Of a stretch of 64,000 nt of DNA, positions 33,765 through 48,900 are shown piece by piece. Position 1 is the first letter of the stretch; the number at the start of each line of letters is the position of its first letter. This stretch comes from Chimonanthus salicifolius. Taxonomy: Eukaryota; Streptophyta; Magnoliopsida; Laurales; Calycanthaceae. The notes below the pieces were generated by a model, which did not search any database, was not told the origin of the DNA, and saw only the letters and a program-made list of their open reading frames with translations. The DNA lies in assembly GCA_013350335.1 (NCBI GenBank), contig CM023535.1, positions 29,561,631 to 29,625,630 of the forward strand. Direction: 5' to 3'. A program made the translations under genes and the position numbers.

Positions 33765-36700
33765 TGTAACGCCCCGCCCTTTTCACTATGCTTTCCGTAA
33801 ATTAAAGTCTATTTTTTTTTAAAATAACAGAGTGAGCAACAGGGGGACGTCATGATGTGAGCTAAGTCCGAACTTCTAAAGTCCGACCCTTAACTGGCTA
33901 ACCCTATGTGTGCATGGACTAAGTCCATGAAAAACGGTTCACACATAACAATATAAACATGTAGATTAAAATCATAACTGCAGAATTATAATAGAACCTA
34001 GTTCCATTCCATTTCAGATAGCAAAGTACGTCAAGTCTTTAATCATAATAAACAAAACATAATTATCCAAATAAACATCCAACCATAGCAAATTATCTAA
34101 ATTATTACATGCCCGAAGTCTAGTTACTCAAATTACAAGTCCATAAGTAACTTAATCAAAATATAAACTAAAAGCAGCCAAGCTCCTATGCTTGGCCCTT
34201 TTCGCGTTCATCGTTCCCCTCGTTTCCTATATCATCCACTAGGGTAGAAGTGGGGCGTTAGAACAACGCGCCCAGTAGGTATTCCAATTAGGGCTAACAC
34301 ATGGTTAGTACAAAACATTCATAATAATTTCATAATGTCAAAAACCATATAAACCATGCCATGTCATGATGTCAAATGCAATGAGTCCCACTCATCACAA
34401 GTACATATAGGCACCCCCACATAGGTCTTTCGAATGCCCCAACGGAGTGTGGCCCCTCCCGTTTCTTCTTGATGGAAAAGCACATCAAGGTATCCCACAT
34501 AGGTTTTTCGGATGCCCCAACGGAGTGTGGCCCCTCTGGTTATATATCCTTCACCCCATGCCATGCATGAGATGCTAATGAATCACATGCTATTTTATCA
34601 TATAAACATAGCATTTAAAACTCACATTTTGAAACAATATCTTTTACAACATAATTCATCAAAATAAGATAAAAACATTGTACATTAAACCCATGGTTTC
34701 AAAGAGGTGGAATCCTACCAAAGGCCACTAACGAGTCCTTGCGCTTTAGTCTGGTAACAGCTCACGATCGTACACACCTTGTGAGGTCCCGTTACCTTAT
34801 AATATATCAAATAATTAAAACCATGGCCCATTTGATTTACAATAATGTCCAAGTCCCTACACACAACCTTGTGGGGTTCGGCCATACAACATGGCCGAAC
34901 CTCACTTCCTTATTTGGTGCCTTTCTTATAGCCCTTTGATCATTAATTTAAAACCAAGATCATACTACCCTTAATTCATACATCTAATCAATTATACCAT
35001 AATTATTTAGCATTGATAAAAATCTAAGTCCACCAAACCTTCCCCATAGGGTTTGGCCATACACCATGGCCGAACCCGTGGTCCATTAATTCACTTAATT
35101 ACAATATTGCCATTATAGCTATCCATAACCAATAACATAAACCATGAACATAGGTCTATATATAATTAAATCCCTCATTTCCTTAAACATGCATAACCAC
35201 TCTAAGTGTCCCTTAAAATATTCCAACACTTGGTCCATCAAATAGTTCATGGGGTTCGGCCATACACCATGGCCGAACCCTATGTCCATCATTTTCACTT
35301 ATTTACCTTTTTGCCATTTCCTTCATCACCTTAGGTTTAGGTTCAACACATAGGTCCGTAAACATAGGTCCATAAATTTAGACATTACATACATGGATCC
35401 ACCAATGATCCACAACCATAGAACCATAAATAAAACCCTCCATAAATGATCCATTAACAGTGACATAAACACTCAAATGACCCATTAAGTTGGTTGATGG
35501 GGTTCGGCCATACATCATGGCCGAACCCATGATATTATTGTTCCATCCTCCTTTTTAATTTATTTACAATAATAAATCCATAATTAACCCATAGAATTGA
35601 TTCATGGGGTTCGGCCAAACACCATGGCCGAACCCTATGATGTCTAACTTTCCAATTATATCAATTACCATCCTTGAATCCATAAATCAAGGTTCCTTCC
35701 TTTTTGATCCAAAAGTCCATCATTAGAACCTTTCTAAATTAATAACCAATTTCCATGGGGTTCGGCCATACCCCATGGCTGAACCCTATGGTTCATAATC
35801 TTCTCTTTAAAAATCATTCAACTAAGATTACATCATTTGATGGTTCTCATTCATACATTCATCCCAACCTTTTAAAACCTTTTAAAACCATAAGCATACT
35901 TCTATGATTTCCATCTTTCAAATCCATTAAAAAAAATTAACAATGTATTTCCATGGGGTTCGGCCATACATCATGGCCGAAACCTATGGTTCATCCTTTT
36001 CATTTAAACCTCAACATTCATCCCTCAATTTTCTTCCATGGGGTTCTGCCATATACCATGGCCGAACCCTATGGTTCCTTTCTTTAAACAAAATTATCAA
36101 AATTACTTACCGGTTCCGTGACTCCTCCGGTTTTCTTTCGCTCCGATTTGTTCTTCCGATCATTCTCTTCTTTGCACATTGCCGAGAATACTTCTTGCCA
36201 GAGCACCCAGCGTCAAGACCTTGTTGATGGTGTATGTCGTACGCCACTCTTGCCTCTCCTTTATTAATCTCCACTCGGTCCTATGTTAGAAGGTGCCATG
36301 CGCCCCTTGTACTTTAGCAATTGCTTTAGTGTCGCTCTCAACAATGAAGGGACTCCCTTTTGGCGCATCAACATGGATTGCGCCTATCCCACACACGGCA
36401 AAGCAATCTTTATTTTTAATCTTAGACATCTTCTTTATTTAGCAATCCTTTTGTTTCACTCTTAACCAAGGAAAGGACCCCTTTTTAAAGGATTCCAGCA
36501 CATCATCTTGGATATGCAAATCCCATATACATGGCCATGCTATCTATATTTAATTTTAGACATCTTCTTTATTTGGATTTAAGCAATCGGATGTCATGGC
36601 CAAATCCAATTCATCTAGGCGTGTTGTCCATTTAGGACAATCTTGGTTCGGCTGTAACTCCTTGATTTCTTGAGAGGAAATCTAGCCTTATGCGTGTGTG

Positions 36701-36930
36701 TGTCATCCTCATACACCTCATGCGCATACCACTTAATCCAGATAGATATATTACATTACCATTTTAATTCAGCCCCATTTAATTTAAATTGGACTTTACA
36801 CCATAACCTTTGGGTCCTAATTGGGCCATTGACCCAACACCTTACCCATCTAAGGTTCATATCCGTTAATTTACATTTAAAATGGAAAATTCCATAATTT
36901 ATTGATAACATGGAATTCTGAAGTGTTACA
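33765..36930 (-). mobile_element. Solo giant LTR, duplication TAGCA
   Basis: A 3166-bp unit flanked by tagca at 33760-33764 and 36931-36935. It ends CGGGGCGTTACA (minus) at 33765. It has a CTCCGTCGGGGCG-type tandem (34430-34550, partly decayed), acceptor CCCTAG ending 34239, donor ACCG|GTAAGT at 36110, and hairpins near 34870, 35048, 35248, 35500, 35600, 35756, 35950 and 36036. Its U3 resembles 24526-27873. Confidence 0.93.
34870..36075 (-). repeat. TTCGGCC hairpin array (8 units)
   Basis: Eight units spaced 85-250 bp with arms GGGTTCGGCCAT and ATGGCCGAACCC. The unit near 36036 has TTCTGCC in one arm, and the unit near 35600 has AA instead of AT at the loop side. Confidence 0.9.
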
Positions 36931-38202
36931 TAGCACACGTTGGAAACATGGAGGGTTTCCATCTCAAGATGGAAACCCAAGGGTCAAACGGTGGGAGTGT
37001 TTCATCTCATGGATGAAACCTCCAAATGGAACAATAAGGAGGGAGTTGAAGAGCCATGGTGGTTACAAAGGGGTATCACCAAAGGACACCACCCTTGGAC
37101 GACCCTCATTGGTCAAGATAAGGAAGCTGGAGAGTTTTGATGTTACACAACACATACCCATGCATACACGTTGGAACATGGAAGCCCAAGGGCATATGGT
37201 TGGGAGTTTCATCTCATGGGATGAAACCCCCAAAGTAAGTATCAATGGGGAGGTGAAGAATCATGGGAGTTACAAAAGGGGAATCAACCAAAGGATACCA
37301 CCCTTGGCTGAACTACATTGGGCAGCAAAGATAATTATTTGCTTTATCTCACTCTCTCCCTCTCTCACTCAAGGCCGACCACTCTCAAGACAAAGGACTT
37401 GGAGTATTTTCTATCCCAAGCTTCTCTCTCTTTTCTCAAATCTATACCTCTTGGCCGAACCACTCCAAGAGATTTTATCTGTAACACCCTGGATTTTCAA
37501 GCTATGGATATATATGGAAATTGTCCATTTAATTTGTAAAATTAATGGAGATGGACCTTAGATTTGTAAGGTGTTGGGTCAATTTCCCAATTAAGACCCA
37601 ACGGATTGTGGATATGGTACAATTGAAATAAATGGGTGAGATTTATTTAATTGGGTCAAGGTTGTCAATTGGGTCAAAAGTTCAATTGGGACCCGATGGA
37701 TCATATATGAGCTACTTAGAAGTAAATGGGTAAGGTTTGATAATTGGGTCTAATAACCAATTAAGATACAAGACATGAGATCCACCACATCAAGTGAGGT
37801 GGCATGTAAATGAAATGGCTAAGTGGGACCCTAAATACTATATGGTTCATAGTCGGCTAAGCCATGGTTGACTTGGTCAACCATGGGTGAGTTCAATAGA
37901 GTTGAGTTAATGAATAAGCTCAAGTGGGATAAATAATACTTGAATTGGAAAGTGAATTCACATGAGTTGAGAATTTATTAATGTGAGTTTATTAATGTGA
38001 GTTCAAGTGCTTGAGTTAAAAAATGAGTTCATTTAAGTTGAGTTGAATTAAAATGGGTTGAATGGGAAGTCAATGGGACTTTCATTTTAATGAGTGGAAT
38101 TGGAAGATGGGAGTCCCATCTCAATGGAAACCATCATTATGAGGAAGGTGAAGGGTTGCGGTGGTTATGTAACACCCCGATTTCTCAATAAGATGAATAT
38201 TT

Positions 38203-38680
38203 ACGAAAATGCCCCTGGATTGGTAAATTTATTAATTATGATGTTAAATGAGAAAATAGTGGGGCCCATTATTCAAATTAAGATCCTATGAACATATTAT
38301 AAGGGTCAAATTATAATGGATGGGTAATGTACATCAAATTAGGTCAAAATGGTTAATTGGGTCAAAGAATTCTCAACGGTTGGAATAATTACGAAAATGC
38401 CCCTAGATTGGTGAATTCAATAAATGTGATTGTAAATAAGGAAATAGTGGGGCTCATTGCTCAAATTAAGATCATATGAGCACATTATGAATGTCAAGTT
38501 TGATTGGATGGGTAATTTCTCAATGAAGTGGATAAATTACGAAAATGCCCCTGATGTGTTAAATTAATTATTTTGTGATGTTAAGTAAGGAAATGGTATG
38601 GCCCATTGCTCAAATTAAGATCATATGAGCACATTATGAATGCCAAGTTTGATTGGATGGGTAATTTACATCAATTGGGT
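38203..38680 (+). repeat. Three U3 repeats with ACGAAAATGCCCCT
   Basis: Copies start at 38203, 38391 and 38539. Each continues through a stretch on GGGGCCCATT and CAAATTAAGATC, with the middle and end variably shortened. The related LTR 45990-49916 has two copies on the other strand near 49690 and 49875. Confidence 0.85.
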
Positions 38681-39619
38681 CAAAAATGGCTAAATGGGTC
38701 AAAGGGCCCAAATGGGACCCATCGGGTCTTACTGGAGTATTTGACCGTTTTGTGATTTTAAATTAAATGGGGTTAAACCTATTTGATTGGAAATCAAGTG
38801 GAGAAAAAATGGGTAGGCTTGATCCATATGTAAAAACCAATTAGAAATGACCAAAATACCATAATTGGGTCATGGAGTCAAAAACGGGTCAAGGAGCTAA
38901 AAGTGGACCCAACGGGTCGAGTTGACTATGGTTGACCGTTTGGACCCTCTAGGGAACTAAAACACGAGTTAAATCAGTTGAGTGGGACTGAAATGAGTTG
39001 GAATTAAATCAAGGGTTGAGTTAACTCATGTGCATTGAATGAAATGCATTAATTATGGTGAGTTGGACATTGAGTTGAGTGAGTCAAAAATGGAAGTCAA
39101 ATGGGCTGAAAATTCAGTGAGTTAAGTGGAATATGAGGAGGTGTGGTGATCTCAAACAAACCAAAACAAGTCCCACACGTTGGGGACTTGTTATGGAGAG
39201 TTTCATGCAAAACATTAAATGGAATATGGGGGGTTTCTATCCCATTTGGAAACCCCAAGCCTTCAACGTTGGAATGCCAATGGGTGCATTTGTTGGCAGC
39301 AAGTGTCCCATTGGTTTAGACAAGAATTGATGAGGGAGTGGAGGGGTTTTGGGGGCTGAATTATTAAAGGAAACAAACACCATGTTGGCCATTTTTCACC
39401 ATTGAAAAGCCAAGATTCTCCAATCTCTCTCTCCCTCTCTCCAATTCATTTGCTTAAGTGGAAAGCAGAGGTTTTTGGCATCAATTATTCAAGCTTAAAC
39501 CAGTAAGGAATTAAGAAAGAAGGAAGGAAATAAGAAGGAAAGGAAGCAAGGATCAAAAGGCAAGACAAGAGCTTGGAATTTGGTAAGTGTTTCATGGACT
39601 TTTGGATTAATAAATTGGG

Positions 39620-40900
39620 GTATGTATTGGGCCATGGTCATGGCCGAATACACCAGTGTTTAACCTTGATTATGGAGGATTTAAAATGGTAAAAAAAAAT
39701 AACCATTGGGTTCGGCCACCATGGAGGGCCGAACCCCATGCAAGAGATTGCTTGGTTTTCATGTTTTGAAACATGAAAACCATGGGTTTTATGGACTGTT
39801 TTTGGGTTTGATTTAAGATTCAAATGCATGTTTTTAGAAAGGGTTAAAAACATGGATCTGAATGACATAGGGACTGAAGGTGTTATGGGTATAAAACAGT
39901 GGTTTAAAAGATGGAAATGGACCATTGGGTTCGGCCACTTTGCATGGCCGAACCCCATGGAAACAAGTGGTTAGTTTTGATGGTTTTTAGAAGTTAAAAC
40001 TATATAAGTTAGGACTGATGTTAGATGGTTGTAATAGATTTAAAATGCATGATTAAAGAAGGTTAAAACATGGATTTGGATGTTTGGTTCAGACCCAAGG
40101 TGAATGAGTAAATGTTTCAAAAACCAAAGGTCATAGTGTTCGGCTAATGAGCATGGCCGAACCCTATGAAATTGGGTTGGTTTTTAGATGAATTTCTAAA
40201 GGGTTGAACTTGGTAATAATATGTTGTTTATTACATGAAGATTGGAAGTTTAAAAATAGTGAAAGAAATCATTGGGTTCGGCCACCATGGAGGGCCGAAT
40301 CCTATGCAAAGTATTGTTGGTTTTCATGTTGTGAAACATGGAAACCATGTACTTTATGGACTGTTTGGATGAATTTAATTAGATGGTTTTTAAGTGGTTT
40401 AAGGGCAGCAATATAATACTGATATTGCATGGTTAAATAACACCTAAAGCATGTATGAAAGACCAAAACTTGGACATTGGGTTCGGCCACCTTGAATGGC
40501 CGAACCCCATGTAAGTAATTGGTATGATTTGGTGAGGTTAATTTACTGTTTTGGTTGATGTTTATGCGGCTGAACCATGTGTAATTCATGATTGGGTTAA
40601 CATGTTAAATCATGAATAATCATGGGAAGTTGAGGGATTAATCAGATCAAGAGAACCATTGGGTTCGGCCATGTGCATGGACGAACCCCATGGGGCTAGT
40701 TTTGGGATGAATGGACCAAGATTTATGGGTTTTCCTATGTATGTTAAATGAAATAAGCTTGCTGTTTTGGGTTGGCCATGGGATGGCTGAACCTTGTAGT
40801 TAATATGGGTAAATGGTAGAGCCTAACTTGTAAACAAATGATGGGATCATTGTGTAGGAGGATCATAGGGTTCGGCCATATGAATGGCCGAACCCCATAG
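39620..40900 (+). repeat. TTCGGCC hairpin array (about 9 units)
   Basis: Units near 39630, 39705, 39925, 40137, 40270, 40480, 40660, 40775 and 40866. In this family many loops contain ACCATGGAGG or ACTTTGC instead of GGTGT, so arms are conserved while loops differ. Confidence 0.88.
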
Positions 40901-43900
40901 ATTGTTTTGTTGGAGATTATGACTTGGTTGTATGAGTTGGATTAAGTAAACATATGGATTTATCTTTGGACTTAGTGATAAGTAAATAACCAGCCACTAA
41001 GGTAGATTACTTTTATGAACTTTGATTATGAGCAAGATTAGACATTAGTTATACCAATGGCAAATCTGTGAATACAAGTCAAACGAAGGGATTGATCAAA
41101 GGACTCACATGATGTAGTTGGGTCTTAGATATGAATGAACAAGTAAGTGATAGTATGATTTATTGATTGTTATATGGATAAGGTACCGGAAGTTGAACGA
41201 CGTGCGAGTCGTGACCGGGTGACGCGAAAGAAAGATCAAGTACTGAAGTGAATCTTCAGTAGGTTTCCTACCTTTATTGTAACCACTATTCCATATGTTG
41301 TTTTATGTTGATTTCAATAACTTGTATGTTTGTAAAGCTATGTTTCTAAATGACATGTTTGCATAGACATCTCATGCATGGCATGGGATGATGGTGTTGT
41401 AACCGGAGGCCACACTCCGTCGGGGCATCCGAAAGACCACTGTGGGGTACCCTGATGATGAGAATCCCATCAGGAGGAATCCGGAGGCCACACTCCGTCG
41501 GGGCGTCCGAAAGACCACTGTGGGTTACCTTGACGATGAGAATCCCGTCAAGTGATGGCTGTGTTGAATGGTGATGGGTGGGACTCATTACATGTTCATT
41601 TCATACATAGCATGTTTTTTATGGAATTTTGTCACACATGTGTTATTATTATATTATTTGCATGTTTTTGACTAACCATGTGGTAGCCCTATTCGGAAAC
41701 ACTACTGGGCCCGTTGATCTAACGCCCTATCTATATCCTTAGTGGATGACGTAGGGAAAGGGAAGAACGTGGATCGAGAAGAGGACCAAGCAAGGAAACT
41801 TGGGCGGTTTGAATAATTTTGAATGGACTTGAATGGACTATTCATGGATGTGTTATTTGAATTATGTGGACACTGTAATTTGGTAACTAAATTTGTTGGT
41901 TTTAATAAGTAGTTAAGATAGATGCTATGGTTTGTTTTAAGTTGGATGGTTTGATTGAACGATTAGTTAAGATTGATTAGTAATTTTGGAGAATAAGTTA
42001 TGTACTTTGCTATCTAAGAATGGAAAATTGGAATAGTCATAGGTTCTATTATAACCTCAGTTGGATTAAGACTAAGTTAATTCCGCAAGTTATATATGTA
42101 CCATGTACGGATCAATTTTATGGACTTAGTTCATAGGCACATGGGCTTGGCCAGTTAAGGGTCGGATTTAGAGATCCGAACTTAACTCGCGTCGTGACAC
42201 TCCGCCCCGATCACATGATTATTATATTTAAAAAAAAAAAAACTCTGAAAATTAGAGTGAAAAGGGCGGGGTGTTACAGGTTACACAAGCCTATACAAGG
42301 CATACACGTTGGAGATGGGAGTTTCATCTCATGGGATGAAACTCCAAATAGATCATTGATGAGGGAGGTGAAGGGTTGTGGTGGTTACACAAGCCGACAC
42401 AAGGCATACACGTTGGAATGATGGGAGTTTCATCTCATTGGATGAAACTCCAAAAGGATCTTTAACGAGGGAGATGAAGAGACATGGTGGTTACAAAGGG
42501 GTATCACCAAAGGACACCACCTTGGCCCACCTCATTGATCAAGACAAGGAAGGTGGACCATTTTGTTGTTGTTACACAAGGTGACCAAAGGCTAGACGTT
42601 GGAACATGGAGGGTTTCCATCCCATGATGGAAGCCCAAGGGTCATATAGTTGGAGTGTTTCATCTCATGGGATGAAACCTCCACATGGAACATTAAGGAG
42701 GGAGGTGAAAGGTCATGGGAGTTACCAAGGGGAATCAACCAAAGGACACCCACCCTTGGCTGATTTACATTGGGCAGCAAGGAGAATTCCTTGTTTGATC
42801 TCTCTCTCAAGCTCTCACACAAGGCCGACCCTCTCTCACTGACAAAAGACAAAGGACTTAGAGTATTTTCTATCTCAAGTTTCCCTCTCTCTCTCAAACC
42901 CACACTCTCTTGGCCGAACCCTCTCTTTGGGTTTTCATTTCAAGACCTCTCAAGCTCACTCTCAGCCAAGGATCAAGGAGGAAAAAGAGGCTAAGGAGGG
43001 AGAAGATTGGAGGAGCAAGAAGGAGTGAAAGAAACTGGAGGAGTCGCGGAATTATTAAGTACATGATAAGATTTTTAGGCATGGAAAAGATGGTCAAGGA
43101 ACAATGGCCGAACCCTAATCTTGTTGTGGCTAAGGACTTATGCATTACCATATGGGAAATGGTGGATGATCAAGGATCATGGTTTGGCCCTTGCATGGCC
43201 AAACCCTAAATTGTATGTACAAGAACCACTAAGGACAAAACAAGGGCTAGATGAGGTTTGGCCATGATGTATGGTCGAACCCCATCAAAGGATTATAATC
43301 TTGGGTGCATGATTTTTAAATGGAAATGATGAACCATAGGGTTCGGCCATGTTGTATGGCCGAACCCCATGGGAAGGTTATTAATAATTTTAAAAGGTTT
43401 TATATGGATTTATGTTGGAGACTTTGAAGGGTTCTAAAGGAGGGAAACAATGGAGTACCGTTAATCATTTTAAATGGTCTCAAAGGTTGTAAATGGATAA
43501 GAATCATGGACCATGGGTTCGGCCATGGTGTATGGCCGAACCCCATGAGAAAATATTGTTAGACTTAAGTATTTTTGGACCATGGAAATGATGGGGAAAT
43601 ATTGGTAATGTTAATGGGTTTTTAAATATGGTAGAGGATGGTTTAAAATGATGAACCTAAGTGTATGGTTAAATCTCTATGGAGGGACATGTTTATGAAC
43701 CTAAGATTGTGAATGATTTAAAGGGGAAGATGGAAACAAAGGACCATGAGTTCGGCCATGTGTATGGCCGAACCCCATGAACTATTTTATGGGTCATTCA
43801 TGGACCAGTCATGTTAGATGAATGACTATGTAAGGAAAGGGAAATAATGGCAACGTTGTAAATATAGGCTAAAATGAAAGATCATGGGTTCGGCCATGGT

Positions 43901-45989
43901 GTATGGCCGAACCCCATGAGGAATGTCTTTATGGACTTAGGTGGTTAAAGGATCAAAAGACTCAAAAGAGGGACCAAAAGCAAACGGGTGAGGTTCGGCC
44001 ATGTTCCGGAGACCCACGCTCCGTCGGGGCATCCATAAGTCGTGAATGGTACCTTGATGTGCATTATTCCATCAAGAGGTCACCGGAGGCCACACTCCGT
44101 CGGGGCGTTCGTAAGACAACTGTGGGGATACCTTGATGATGAGTTTTCCATCAAGAGGATACTATGTGTTTGATACTATGTTTTGTAGGATACCTTGATG
44201 AGGAGCTTTCCATCAAGAGGATGGTTTGTGATTGTGTTATGGCTGATGGGTGGGACTCATGGCATATGGCACCCATGGCATGGCATTGCATAAACATGAT
44301 TATGATCTCTGTTATCATGCAATATTTCTGGTTTTTATCTGTATGATTGGATCTCTATTATCATACACTATTTTGGATACAATGCTTTACAAGTACGGTA
44401 TGATATATTATATCTGGATTTTTGGTACTAACCCATGTGTTTGACCCTAATTGAAATACCTATTGGGCGCGTTGTCTAACGCCCTACTTCTACCCTAGTT
44501 GATGACACAGGGAATGGACTGAACGAGGATGTGATCGGAGCCATGCTTAGGAGCTTGGATGTTTAAGTTGCATTTTGTTTAAGTTATTCATAGACTATGT
44601 ATTTGAATAGCTGGCATTCGGGAATGTAATAACTTAGATTATTTGTTATGGTTTGAATGCTAACTTGGATATGTTAAGATAATTATGATTAAGTGATGTA
44701 CATCCTTGCTATATAAAATGGAATAGGATTGTTATCCTATTGTAATTACGCAACTTTGATTTTATTCCGCATGTTTAACTTGAGTACGTGTGAACTGTTT
44801 TAGTGGACTTGGTCCACGCACACGTATGGTTAGCCAGTTAAAGGTCGGGCTTTGGAAGCTCGGACTTAGCTCGCGCCGTGGCGTCCCGCTCTCTCTCACT
44901 CTTTTATTCAAAGAAAAAAATATACTCTGATTTTCGAAGAGTGAAAAAGGGCGGGGCATTACATTATCAAGATCAACCTCGACCAAGGATCAAGGAGGAA
45001 GAAGAGGCTAACGAAGAAGAAGATCAAAGGAACAAGAAGGAGTAAAAGAAGCCGGAGGAGTCGCGGAATTGGTAAGTACATGGTGAGATTATTAAATAAG
45101 ATAGTGTTTCATGTATAAAAACCATTAAGCCCAAAGGAAGGGCTGGATGAGCTTCGGCCATGATGCATGGCCGAACCCCATCAAGGAATATGAACATGGT
45201 TGTATGATTTTCAAGAGGAAGTGATGAACCATAGGGTTCGGCCATGTTGTATGGCCGAACCCCATGGAAGGATATTAGTTATTTTAATGGATTTGAAGGA
45301 TGAAAATCATAGATGTATGTTAGTAATCTTTAAAAGGGTTTTAAAGGGTTTAAATGGAGGTATGTATGAGAACCATCAAATGATTAAATCTTGGAAGTAT
45401 GATTTTTAGAATAAATTGATGAACCATAGGGTCCGGCCAAGTGGTTAAATCATGAAAAGGGTTAAGGATATTAAAAGGTTTTAAAATGGAAGTATGTTAG
45501 TAATTGTTATCGGTTTTGAAGGATGAAAACCATGGAAGTTGGTTAATGATATTAAATAGGTTTTTAAAAGGATAAATCATGGAGGTATGATTTGTTGAAC
45601 CATAGGGTCCTGCCATGTTGTATGGGTGAAACCCCATGGAAGGTTATTAATGTTTTTAAAAGGTCTTAAATGGAGGGATGTTGATGAACTTAGATGCATT
45701 TTGATCATGAAAATAATGGAAATCATGTTGATGACTTTGGGTGGTAAATGATGACCTAAGGGTATGAGTAAACCCCCATGGAGGGACTTGTTTATGGACT
45801 TAAATATGGTAAATGATTTAATGGAGAACATCGAAATGAGACATCATGGGTTCGGCCTTGGAGTATGGCCGAACCACATGAATCATGTTAATGGGTTATT
45901 TATGAATCTAGGCATGTTTTAAATGAATGAAATGTTTAGTCATGGATCTATGTTATGGACTTAAGTATGGGTAAGTAAAGTAATTACCT

Positions 45990-48900
45990 TGTAACGCCCC
46001 GCCCTTTCCGAGAATTCAGAGTCTAATTTTTTTTTTTAATAATAAAACATCGGAAGAAAGCGGGCGGCGTCACGACGCGAGTTAAGTTCAAACTACTCAA
46101 GTCTGAACCTTAACTGGCCACCCATGTGTACATGGACTAGACCATGATAATGAATCACACATGGAACTAAAATCATCATGCGGAATAACCTAGATTAACT
46201 GCGGAATAGAAAGACTAGATAGCAAGTAACAGTCTCAAACATTAATTAACATAAATCAACCATCCAAAGTTATTAACCTAATCAAACCATAGCAAGTAAT
46301 GACTTATTACATGTCCAACAAAATATAGTTCAAATGACAGTAATAAAAAGAAGTCCAGTCCAACATTCAAGCGCTTAGGCTTGGCTCCCCTCCCGGTCAA
46401 CGACCTTCTCTTTCCCTTTCCTTGTACCTGCATTCTCCTCTGAGGATAGAATTAGGGTGTTCCAGTAGGTTCCCGAATCAGGGCTACCACATGTTAGCAT
46501 ATAAAACATGCATATATATCATATTACATGATCATCAAAAATAGGTAAAACAATGCTATGAAGTATGCACATGCAATGAGCCTCCCCCATCATGTACATT
46601 CATAGCCATCACTTGACGTGCCTTGCACCGATAAGGTAAATCACAATACACTTACATCTCTTCATCATTGACTTGGTTCATATCACGTATTAGTCCTCCT
46701 GGCGGGACTCTCATCGCCTAAGGAGACCAATGTGACTATGACCATCATGTTACTCCTCCTGGCGTGACTTGCACCTCCAAAAGAGGACGTAACTCATAAA
46801 TTGCAACACTATAGAACCTCATTCATAATCCCATGTCTATGCATGAGATGCCAATGCCTGTATGCCATTTGTTAATGCATAATATATCATTTGAAACACA
46901 TAAAATAAAACAAGAGTCTCATAAGAAAACTGGGGTAAAACTGTGGTTACAAGTAGGTAGGAAACCTACTGAAGATTCACTTTAGTACTTGAGCTCTCTT
47001 AATCGTCAGCCGATCACGACTCGTATGCCGTATACGCAAGTCTAGATACCCTATTTAAATAGCATCAAACCAAATGTTTATCATGTAGTTGCAACTTAGT
47101 CAATTTCCCAAAATATACTATGTGGGGTTCGTGTCCGTACATCCAACCCTATGATCATTTCCATCATTGATCATTCCATCAATAATTACTTTTATGCCAT
47201 TTAGGCTAACCTTTTAGTTTAACCATATCTAAACCAACTTAGTGGGGTTCGGCCATACAACTTGGCCGAACCACACCTTTTTAATTTGGGTTTTTCATTC
47301 ATCACCTTTAATCCCATTTATTACTTAACCCAATTCTATCAAATAATCATTGATGGGGTTCGGCCATACTACATGGCCGAACCACATCCTATGGGTTTTT
47401 ATCCCACTTTCCTTCATCAACCATTATTTATTATTTGTTTACACTAAGTTCACTAAATTTCATAACTTAGAAACTTTTCACTCAAATAAAATGGTCCATG
47501 GGGTGCGGCCATACATATGGCCGAACCCAATGGTTCCCTTGGTTCCATAACTCCAACATCCATGCATAATTTTTGGTTATGATTGCTACATGATTCAACC
47601 CTCTATTGGCCAACCAAAATCAGCAAGCTTATTTCCATTTAACACACATAAGAAAACCCATAAACTTGGTCCATTCATTTCAAAACAACCCCATGGGGTT
47701 CGGCCATACTCATAGCCGAACCCTAGGGTTCACCTGATCCAATCATCACCATGATTATTCATGGTTTAATCATGCTAACTTAACCATGAATTATACATGT
47801 TTCAGCCGCATAAACATCCACCAAAACAGTAAATTAAACTTCACCAAATCACATCAAACACCATATTTTGTATGGTTTTAAACTCATCAAAATCCTCAAC
47901 TACTTACATGGGGTTCGGTCATCCAAGGTGGCCGAACCCTATGTCCATGTTTTGGTCTTTCAAACATGTTTTAGGTGTCATTTATTCATATAAAAATCAG
48001 TACATTATTGCTGCATTTTTACCTCTCAAAACCATCCAATAAATTCATCACTTTGTCCAAATAACCATAACACCTCATGGGATTCGGCCATCCAAGATGG
48101 CCGATCCAAATGGTCCATTTCATCAATTTTAATCCACTGTTTAGACCCATGTTAACTTCAGTCCTTATGTCATTCAAATCCATGTTTTTAACCCTTTCTA
48201 AAACATGCAATTGAATCTTAAATAAAACCCAAAAACAGTCCACCAAAACTCTATGGTTTCCATGTTTCAAAAACATCAAAACCAAACATCATTTGCATGG
48301 GGTTCGGCCCTCCATGGTGGCCGAACCCTATGACCTTTGGTTTGAATTTCTTAATCTTCATCTAGGTCTAAATCAGACTTCCCTATTTATGTTTTAACCT
48401 TTTTAAAACATACACTCTAAATCATCTAAAAACAGTCCATATAACTCCATGGTTTCCATGTTTCAAAACATGAAAACCACAAATCTTTTACATGGGGTTC
48501 GGCCCTCTATGGTGGCCGAACCCAATGGTCATCTTTACCATTTTGAAACCTCATTTAATCAAGGTTAAAACCTTGGTGTATTCGGCCATAACCATGGCCC
48601 AATACACACCCCATTTGTTCCATGTTGTTAAACCAAAATAACATATAAATACTTACCAAACTTCCAATCTTTCTTCTTGCCTTTGGTCCTTGGTTTCTCC
48701 CTTTTATTTCTTCCTTTCTTTTGTTGTTTTGTGCTTGATCTACTGGTGCAAACACCTCTGCTATTCCAGCTAGGAAAAACGAATTGGAGAGAGGGAGAGA
48801 GAGAGATGGAAATTCTTGGCTTACCAATGGTGAAAAATGGCCAACCTTGGTGTTTGTTTCCTTTAGTAATTCAGCCCCCAAGACCCCTCCATTCCCTCAT

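Larger units (their letters stand above)
38168..42278 (+). mobile_element. Solo giant LTR, third U3 type, duplication GGTTA
   Basis: A 4111-bp unit flanked by ggtta at 38163-38167 and 42279-42283. Its U3 begins TGTAACACCCCGATTTCTC and has a repeat containing ACGAAAATGCCCCT at 38203, 38391 and 38539. It has donor TTTG|GTAAGT at 39583, acceptor ATATCCTTAG ending 41742 with CTAAC upstream, about nine hairpins (39620-40900) and the CTCCGTCGGGGCG tandem (41407-41520). It is the innermost of three levels. Confidence 0.93.
37480..44963 (+). mobile_element. Solo giant LTR with nested LTR, duplication TTATC
   Basis: Flanked by ttatc at 37475-37479 and 44964-44968. Starts TGTAACACCCTGG and ends GGGCGGGGCATTACA. 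Removing 38168-42278 and its duplication leaves about 3.37 kb. U3 carries GGAGTTTCATC hairpins (42320-42680). The donor position reads ATTAAGT near 43055, so the GT is lost, unlike in the other copies. Acceptor CCCTAG ends at 44498. Five hairpins lie between 43255 and 43917. Confidence 0.92.

Noticed and set aside
36902..37561. Plus-strand 219-codon frame
   Set aside because: It crosses the border of solo LTR 37480 and runs through U3 hairpin repeats, so it cannot be a conserved protein.
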